Source of the DNA: CAMYLR01 sp039588915
GTDB taxonomy: Bacteria; Gemmatimonadota; Gemmatimonadetes; JACCXV01; JAHWKZ01
NCBI GenBank assembly: GCA_039588915.1
Contig: JBDGYV010000003.1
Coordinates: 6,525 to 70,524, forward strand
DNA length: 64,000 nucleotides
Direction of reading: 5' to 3'
Below, piece after piece: positions 59,089-64,000 of the stretch. The notes beneath the pieces are model-generated. The model did not search any database and was not told the DNA's origin. It saw only the letters and a program-made list of their open reading frames with translations. Every line of letters starts with the position of its first letter. Positions within the stretch are counted from its first letter, which is position 1. Made by a program: the position numbers and the translations under genes.

Positions 59089-59987
59089 CAGAATTGTAGC
59101 AGCTTGCGGATGAGGGATCGGCGACTGATCAAGCCGACCCACTTCCCGTCTCTTGTCAGCGGTAGGGGGTCAACGTTCTTGTTGACTATGATCGAAGCGG
59201 CTTCGCTAATGCTGGCTTCGATGGGCAGACAGAGCACCGCCTTCGACATGACATCTCGGACCGAAGGGTCGGACTCCTCCCGAGTCGCCAGATCTGACAG
59301 ACTCTCGAAGACTCGCAGATACCCCGGTAGGAAATCTCGGATCAGGTCTTTCTCCGAGATCATCCCGACGATCTCGTCTCTTTTGTTGACCACCGGAAGC
59401 CCTGTGTACGCACCACGTGTCATTAGCCGAGCCGCCTCACGCAGAGGCATCTCCGGATAGATCCTCTGCGACGCGGGCTCCATGACATCGATCACCGAGA
59501 GTTTCTGAACTCGCGGCGCGCTACGGATTACTGGAAGATCGACGATCGATTGAGCGTCGGGGGCGGAAAGCAGCGCTTCGAGCGCACCCTCTTCGCGCAG
59601 CACCGCCGCCAGACTGGCGACTGTCTCCAGATAGCCCGCCGACTCTTCGGGTGGCGCAGCGACCAGCACCAACAAACGGCCGCGGGTCTCGCCACCGGTC
59701 TCAGCCGGTACCCTTAGCGGCCGCTCGACGATACCGAGCACTGTGACGACCCTTTCGATGGCGTCCGACCGGAGGTGCCGAATAAAGGCGCCAGCGCCAA
59801 CAGCCATCGTGTCCTCGGCGCCCAGCGCGCTGACTTGGCGCAAGAACCGTTCACCATCGATGACGCCGGTTTGGCTGGCCGCAAAAGCGGCCAACTCATC
59901 CAACGCCTCGGCGTAGGAGGTGGCGGCTAGCGGTGGAGCCACCTGACCGACCGAGAGGATCGGTTTCGTTCGGGTCACCTCAGTCAA
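59088..59987 (-). CDS. PTS EIIA-like domain fused to a CBS pair
   Basis: 299 residues. The first ~150 residues look like an EIIA(Ntr/Fru)-type domain: FLRQVSALGAEDTMAVGAGAFIRHLRSDAIERVVTVLG, with His71 in the position of the phosphorylated His, then LLVLVAAPPEESAGYLETVASLAAVLREEGALEALLSA. Two CBS domains follow (about 165-225 and 240-299; SVIDVMEPASQRIYPEMPLREAARLMTRGAYTGLPVVNKRDEIVGMISEKDLIRDFL). CBS pairs bind adenosyl ligands. A sensor of phosphate flux and nucleotide charge is plausible; no enzyme domain is present. It overlaps sucD by 8 bp. Confidence 0.82.
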   Translation of the reverse strand: MTEVTRTKPILSVGQVAPPLAATSYAEALDELAAFAASQTGVIDGERFLRQVSALGAEDTMAVGAGAFIRHLRSDAIERVVTVLGIVERPLRVPAETGGETRGRLLVLVAAPPEESAGYLETVASLAAVLREEGALEALLSAPDAQSIVDLPVIRSAPRVQKLSVIDVMEPASQRIYPEMPLREAARLMTRGAYTGLPVVNKRDEIVGMISEKDLIRDFLPGYLRVFESLSDLATREESDPSVRDVMSKAVLCLPIEASISEAASIIVNKNVDPLPLTRDGKWVGLISRRSLIRKLLQF

Positions 59988-60852
59988 GGGCGCTCTCGAT
60001 CAATCCAACGATATCGGCCGGGCGCTCAGCCACGGCTATCCCGTGCTCTCGAAAGGCGGCCATCTTTTCTGCGGCCGTGCCTTCGCTGCCCGAGATAATC
60101 GCACCGGCATGTCCCATGCGTCTTCCGGGCGGCGCGGTTTGGCCGGCGATGAATCCAACCACCGGTGTGCTCATCTCGCTCTCCACGAAGCTCGCGGCCT
60201 CCTGCTCGTCGGTGCCACCGATCTCTCCGATCATTACGACCGCCTCCGTGTCGGGGTCGGCCTCAAAGCCCTCTAGGCAGTCGATAAACGATGTTCCGAC
60301 GATCGGATCGCCGCCGATCCCGATGCATGTCGACTGGCCGAGCCCATTGATCGTCAACTGATGGATCACCTCGTAGGTGAGGGTACCGCTCCTCGAGACG
60401 ACACCGACCTTGCCCGGCGTACAGATCTTGCCCGGAAGTATCCCGATCTTCGATTCGCCTGGGGTGATAAGACCGGGACAGTTGGGACCGATGACACGTG
60501 CGCCACGCTCACGCACAAACGCCATCACACGCGTCATGTCGAGGACCGGGACCCCCTCGGTGATCGCCACAATGAGCGCGATCCCCGCTTCGGCGGCCTC
60601 GTAGATAGCGTCCGCCGCGAATGCTGGCGGCACGTAGATCACGGACGCGTTAGCGCCGGTCTCCTCGACCGCCGCTGCCACAGTGTCAAAGATCGGGGTG
60701 ACGTCGTCAAACAACTGCCCGCCTCTGCCCGGCACCACGCCGGCCACTACTTGGGTGCCATAATCGCGCATTCGCCGAGCGTGGAACGAACCGTCACGAC
60801 CGGTAATGCCCTGCACCGCGAGCTTCGTCGATCGATCGATCAGGATGCTCAC
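59980..60852 (-). CDS. sucD: Succinyl-CoA synthetase alpha subunit
   Basis: 290 residues, GTG start overlapping sucC (GTGA). KLAVQGITGRDGSFHARRMRDYGTQVVAGVVPGRGG is the CoA-binding Rossmann site; MGHAGAIISG contains the phosphorylated His. It makes succinate and ATP or GTP in the TCA cycle with SucC. Confidence 0.97.
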   Translation of the reverse strand: MSILIDRSTKLAVQGITGRDGSFHARRMRDYGTQVVAGVVPGRGGQLFDDVTPIFDTVAAAVEETGANASVIYVPPAFAADAIYEAAEAGIALIVAITEGVPVLDMTRVMAFVRERGARVIGPNCPGLITPGESKIGILPGKICTPGKVGVVSRSGTLTYEVIHQLTINGLGQSTCIGIGGDPIVGTSFIDCLEGFEADPDTEAVVMIGEIGGTDEQEAASFVESEMSTPVVGFIAGQTAPPGRRMGHAGAIISGSEGTAAEKMAAFREHGIAVAERPADIVGLIESALD

Positions 60853-62012
60853 CGCGCGCTACCTCCAGCGGGCGCTTTCGCCGGGGTTGCCAGCTCGATC
60901 GCCTTCCGTACGACTTCGTCCATTGAGTTCGTAGCGGGCAGATCTACCGACTCCAGGATCTCTAGACCCTTGTTCTCGTTAGTCCCGGTTAAGCGGATAA
61001 CAATCGGTACGTCGACATCCATCCGGCTGAGCGCTTGAACGATGCCGTTCGCTACGTCATCGCAGCGCGTGATACCACCGAAAATGTTCAACAGGATCGC
61101 CTCGACGTTGGGGTCGGATAGAATGATCCGCATCGCATCGACGACCTTCTCGGGGTTTGAGCTCCCACCGATATCGAGGAAGTTGGCTGGCTCAGCTCCG
61201 TAGTACTTGATCAAGTCCATGGTCGCCATCGCCAACCCGGCACCGTTCACGATGCACCCGATCGAACCATCGAGCTTGACGTACGACAGCCCCTTCTCGC
61301 GGGCCTCGGTCTCGGCCGGTTCATCGGCTGATGGGTCGCGTAGCTCGGCTAGCTCGGGATGCCTGAAGAGCGCGGCGTCGTCGATGTTGACCTTGGCATC
61401 GATCGCTTGCAGCGTGCCGTCCGGCAAAGCGACCAGAGGATTGATCTCAGCCAGCGACGCATCGATGGCGACAAACGCCGAGTAGAGGCGGCGGAAAATG
61501 TTCGCCGCCTGACGAACCTGCCGGATATCGTCGTAGAGCGAGAAGCCGAGTTCCATCGCCTGGTGATTGAGCAGCCCGTAGCGCGGATCAATGGCCACTT
61601 TGTGGATCTTCTCGGGCGTTTCCCGGGCCACCTCTTCGATATCCACACCGCCCGCAGCACTGACCATCATGACCGGCCGTTGGCTCGCCCGATCGACGAT
61701 GATCCCGGCGTACGCCTCACTCGCGATATCCACCGCCGGCGCGATCAACACCTTGCCAACCGTGAGCCCCTTGATCTCCATTCCCAGGATGGCGTCGGCA
61801 GCCTGTCGAGCGTCATCGGGGGTCTGGGCCAGCTTGACACCACCGGCTTTGCCGCGCCCGCCAACGTGGACCTGAGCTTTGACAACCACAGGGCCTGCGA
61901 GCTCGCGTGCCGCGGCCGCGGCCTGCTCAGCGGTTTCCGCCACCCGATCCTGCGGCACCGGCAGACCGTGCTGGCGAAAAATCTCGCGGGCTTGGTATTC
62001 ATGAATCTTCAT
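60849..62012 (-). CDS. sucC: Succinyl-CoA synthetase beta subunit
   Basis: 387 residues. ATP-grasp N-terminus (MKIHEYQAREIFRQHGLPVP), VKAQVHVGGRGKAGGVKLA, the LAEINPLVALPDG motif and NIFGGITRCDDVANGI are present. It supplies the nucleotide-binding part of the enzyme. The ATP versus GTP preference is not evident from the sequence. Confidence 0.97.
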   Translation of the reverse strand: MKIHEYQAREIFRQHGLPVPQDRVAETAEQAAAAARELAGPVVVKAQVHVGGRGKAGGVKLAQTPDDARQAADAILGMEIKGLTVGKVLIAPAVDIASEAYAGIIVDRASQRPVMMVSAAGGVDIEEVARETPEKIHKVAIDPRYGLLNHQAMELGFSLYDDIRQVRQAANIFRRLYSAFVAIDASLAEINPLVALPDGTLQAIDAKVNIDDAALFRHPELAELRDPSADEPAETEAREKGLSYVKLDGSIGCIVNGAGLAMATMDLIKYYGAEPANFLDIGGSSNPEKVVDAMRIILSDPNVEAILLNIFGGITRCDDVANGIVQALSRMDVDVPIVIRLTGTNENKGLEILESVDLPATNSMDEVVRKAIELATPAKAPAGGSAR

Positions 62013-62077
62013 AACTTGAGGCCCGGCAAACTAGACGCTGGGCGCTACGTCTTCAATGCGGTTATTGGCGACCCGGA

Positions 62078-64000
62078 TCACTGTTCTGACTCTGTTAACT
62101 GCTCCAGAATTCGACCAAGCTCTTCGAGCGCCGTTCCGTATGCCGCCCAATCGCCTCTCCGTTGGGCCGCCACCGCGCGTTCGTACGCGGTTTGCGCCTG
62201 ACTGGCCAGCGATCGCTCACCTCGAGTTGGCGTGGCCTCGCGGGGCGTTTCGACCTCTGCGATGTCGACTTCGGCGGCCGGCGAGGCACCTCGGATCAGC
62301 GCCATCATCGCGTCCTCGAGCGTCGGCTCCATCACTATCTGGTTGCCGTAGGTAGCGATCACGCGGCGCAACTCTGGAAGCTGGCTCTGCTGGGCTTGGA
62401 GGAACAGCGGCTCCACGTACAACACCGACTTACCGATCGGTATGACCAGGAGGTTGCCGCGGATCACATTCGACCCCTTCTGGCTCCACAGGGTAATCTG
62501 CTCGCTGATCCTCGGATCTTGATCGATTCGAGCCTCGACTTGCATCGGGCCGAAGATCAGCCGGTCCTTTGGAAACTCGTACATGACACGCCGGCCGTAA
62601 TCGCCGGGATCGCTCTTCGCCGCCAGCAACGCGACCATGTTGTCCCTTCGGGCCGGCGTAAAAGGCAGGACCAACTGGAACGCCGGCTTGCTGTCATCCG
62701 GCAATCTCAACAGCACGTAGTACGGAACCATCTTCGTCGGTTGACCCTGATAGATCTCGTTTGGGATGTTCCACATGTCCTCGCGATTGTAGAACACGCG
62801 CGGATCTTGCATGTGGTAAGCGCGCAGGACCTCGGCCTGAATCAAGAACAGATCCTCAGGATACCGCAGGTGCGCCTCCAACCCGGCTGGCATCTCCGCC
62901 GCCGATCGAAACAGATCCGGGAAGATCGATCGATATGCTTGAAGGATTGGGTCTTCTTCATCCCAGGCGAAAAACGTCACGTCACCGTCGAAGGCATCGA
63001 CCACGACCTTGACGCTGTTCCGGATGTAGTTGAGCTGCTGTCGGCCACCGAATCCGCGAACCGGCTCCGAATACGGATAGCGACTGGATGTCGTGTAGGC
63101 GTCAATAACCCACAGCAACCTCCCATTGAGCAACACCAAATAAGGATCTAAATCGTAGGACAGGAACGGAGCCAGCCGTTGGGTTCGGTGCTGGATCTGG
63201 CGAAACAACATCAGCCGCGAGTCGGGAGTGATGTCATCGGTGAGCAGGAACTTGATCGATCCGACATACCAGCTGAACAACGCCTTACGCCAAAGCGCGT
63301 CGATTTCGATCCCGCCTTCTCCACGATACGACGTATGGATATTCTGATCACCCTGCGGGTAGTCGAACTCCTGCTCTCGGGTGGCCGCCAACACGTAGTT
63401 GGTCGTCAGCTCGCCGTAGTAGATCTCGGGCCGCTCGACGTGCAATACGTCGGCCAGTTCCGGCGGCGTCGTGGGTGGTATGTCGCTCAGGTAGAAGACC
63501 GGCAGCCCCTCCCGCGTCACCTCGTTGACCGGGCTCATGACTAATCCGTAGCCGTGGGTGAAGATCAGGTGCTGGTTTTGCCAAGTTTGGACGTTCGGAG
63601 CGAGCTCATCGACAGCCATCTCGCGAGCCGACAACATCACCTGGCGGGGGCCGGAGCCAAGATCGTAGCGATCGACGTCGACATCCTCGAACTCGTAATA
63701 CAGCCGCAGCTTCTGCAGCTGGCTGTAGGTGTCGAGCAGCGGCCGCCAGTCCCAGAGCCGGATGTTGCTCAGCGTGCCCTCAGCCTCCTGTAGCGTCGCT
63801 CCGAGAGCCGTCTCACTGACCTCTAGCGGCCGTGCCTCAATCGCGTCGATATCGAAAGCGCGTCGGGTCAGTTCGATGTTACGGGCGATGTAGGTGGCTT
63901 CCTTGCCAATCTCGTTGGGCTCGACTTCAAACTGCTGGATCGCCCCGGGATACAAACCCTTGAAAACCACCATCCCGAGTATGAGCGCGGCGGCGGCGGT
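62078..64000 (-). CDS. UPF0182-family large membrane protein (N-terminus beyond the window)
   Basis: About 640 C-terminal residues; the frame is open to the last base, so the N-terminal membrane-helix region lies outside. VVFKGLYPGAIQQFEVEPNEIGKEATYIARNIELTRRAFDI is the UPF0182 (COG1615) signature after its last transmembrane helix; ELAPNVQTWQNQHLIFTHGYGLVMSPVN and LRIADDSK-like segments follow. The visible part is extracytoplasmic. The C-terminal ~70 residues are an Ala/Glu-rich helical segment ending LTESEQ. Function is unknown; family members are seen in envelope contexts. Confidence 0.85.
   Translation of the reverse strand, partial: TAAAALILGMVVFKGLYPGAIQQFEVEPNEIGKEATYIARNIELTRRAFDIDAIEARPLEVSETALGATLQEAEGTLSNIRLWDWRPLLDTYSQLQKLRLYYEFEDVDVDRYDLGSGPRQVMLSAREMAVDELAPNVQTWQNQHLIFTHGYGLVMSPVNEVTREGLPVFYLSDIPPTTPPELADVLHVERPEIYYGELTTNYVLAATREQEFDYPQGDQNIHTSYRGEGGIEIDALWRKALFSWYVGSIKFLLTDDITPDSRLMLFRQIQHRTQRLAPFLSYDLDPYLVLLNGRLLWVIDAYTTSSRYPYSEPVRGFGGRQQLNYIRNSVKVVVDAFDGDVTFFAWDEEDPILQAYRSIFPDLFRSAAEMPAGLEAHLRYPEDLFLIQAEVLRAYHMQDPRVFYNREDMWNIPNEIYQGQPTKMVPYYVLLRLPDDSKPAFQLVLPFTPARRDNMVALLAAKSDPGDYGRRVMYEFPKDRLIFGPMQVEARIDQDPRISEQITLWSQKGSNVIRGNLLVIPIGKSVLYVEPLFLQAQQSQLPELRRVIATYGNQIVMEPTLEDAMMALIRGASPAAEVDIAEVETPREATPTRGERSLASQAQTAYERAVAAQRRGDWAAYGTALEELGRILEQLTESEQ

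Noticed and set aside
1..64000. CRISPR array, intact insertion sequence, toxin-antitoxin or restriction system.
   Set aside because: No regularly spaced repeats, transposase, Cas, methylase or toxin signatures were seen on either strand.

Overview
The window reads as a gene-dense chromosomal segment of a Gram-negative (LPS-bearing, diderm) bacterium with moderately high GC. Nearly everything lies on the minus strand in long, translationally coupled operons joined by 1-30 bp overlaps, and many starts are GTG or TTG. Several features point by inference to Gemmatimonadota or a close relative: an lpxC-fabZ fusion, a prfB-lysS-lolE-lolD-mcsA-mcsB-clpC-bamA-skp-lpxD order, an mcsAB/clpC module inside an LPS-making cell, and a CarboxypepD-regulatory TonB receptor. 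No rRNA gene is present to prove it.

Layout. 1-2.1 kb (+): the 3' end of an egtB-like gene coupled to an enolase-superfamily gene. 2.1-4.5 kb (-): thrS and an alkyltransferase-like gene. 4.56-5.65 kb: a 1.06-kb relic of an integrated element, bounded by a 30-bp duplication of the tRNA-Ala 3' end and holding an integrase tail and a lipoprotein gene. 5.7-21.3 kb (-): an envelope superoperon mcsA-mcsB-clpC-bamA-skp-lpxD-lpxC/fabZ-lpxA-(44-aa membrane ORF)-DUF374 acyltransferase-lpxK-nadB-rlmH, followed by an ArnA-C-like dehydratase/decarboxylase. 21.3-26 kb (-): prfB (programmed frameshift)-lysS-lolE-lolD. 26-29.6 kb (-): a GGDEF regulator and a FecA-like TonB receptor. 29.6-37.2 kb (-): M50 protease-trpS-scpA-scpB-rluB-Rossmann protein-ECF sigma-anti-sigma-lipoprotein, divergent from rpsT. 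37.6-41.4 kb (-): TPR protein, archease-rtcB, class II aldolase. 41.6-46.3 kb (-): gap-pgk-tpiA, secG, tRNA-Leu, then a small YtxH/ubiquitin-like/receiver-Fis cluster. 46.4-51.7 kb (-): comF, TPR protein, YwlE-type phosphatase, sua5, purB-purE, MTAP/PNP. 51.7-58.6 kb (-): the fatty-acid operon DUF177-rpmF-plsX-fabH-fabD-fabG-acpP-fabF-rnc. 58.7-64 kb (-): UPF0182 protein (cut by the window end), sucC-sucD, EIIA-CBS protein, ndk.

How the genes fit together. Two regions serve the cell envelope: lipid A steps LpxA, LpxC, LpxD and LpxK, outer-membrane assembly (BamA, Skp), lipoprotein release (LolDE), and the fatty-acid operon that feeds lipid A and phospholipids. The most interesting combination is a probable complete protein-arginine-phosphorylation circuit: kinase McsB, its activator McsA, the pArg-dependent unfoldase ClpC, and 27 kb away a low-molecular-weight phosphatase with the Thr signature of the arginine phosphatase YwlE. 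It is unusual because the kinase/unfoldase genes are stop-start coupled to bamA. Other points of note are a fabG lacking any ATG/GTG/TTG start that would keep its cofactor motif, a near-leaderless promoter at the head of the fatty-acid operon, an unannotated 44-aa membrane ORF in the lipid A operon, and the tRNA-Ala element relic. I found no CRISPR array, intact transposon, phage or conventional defence island.
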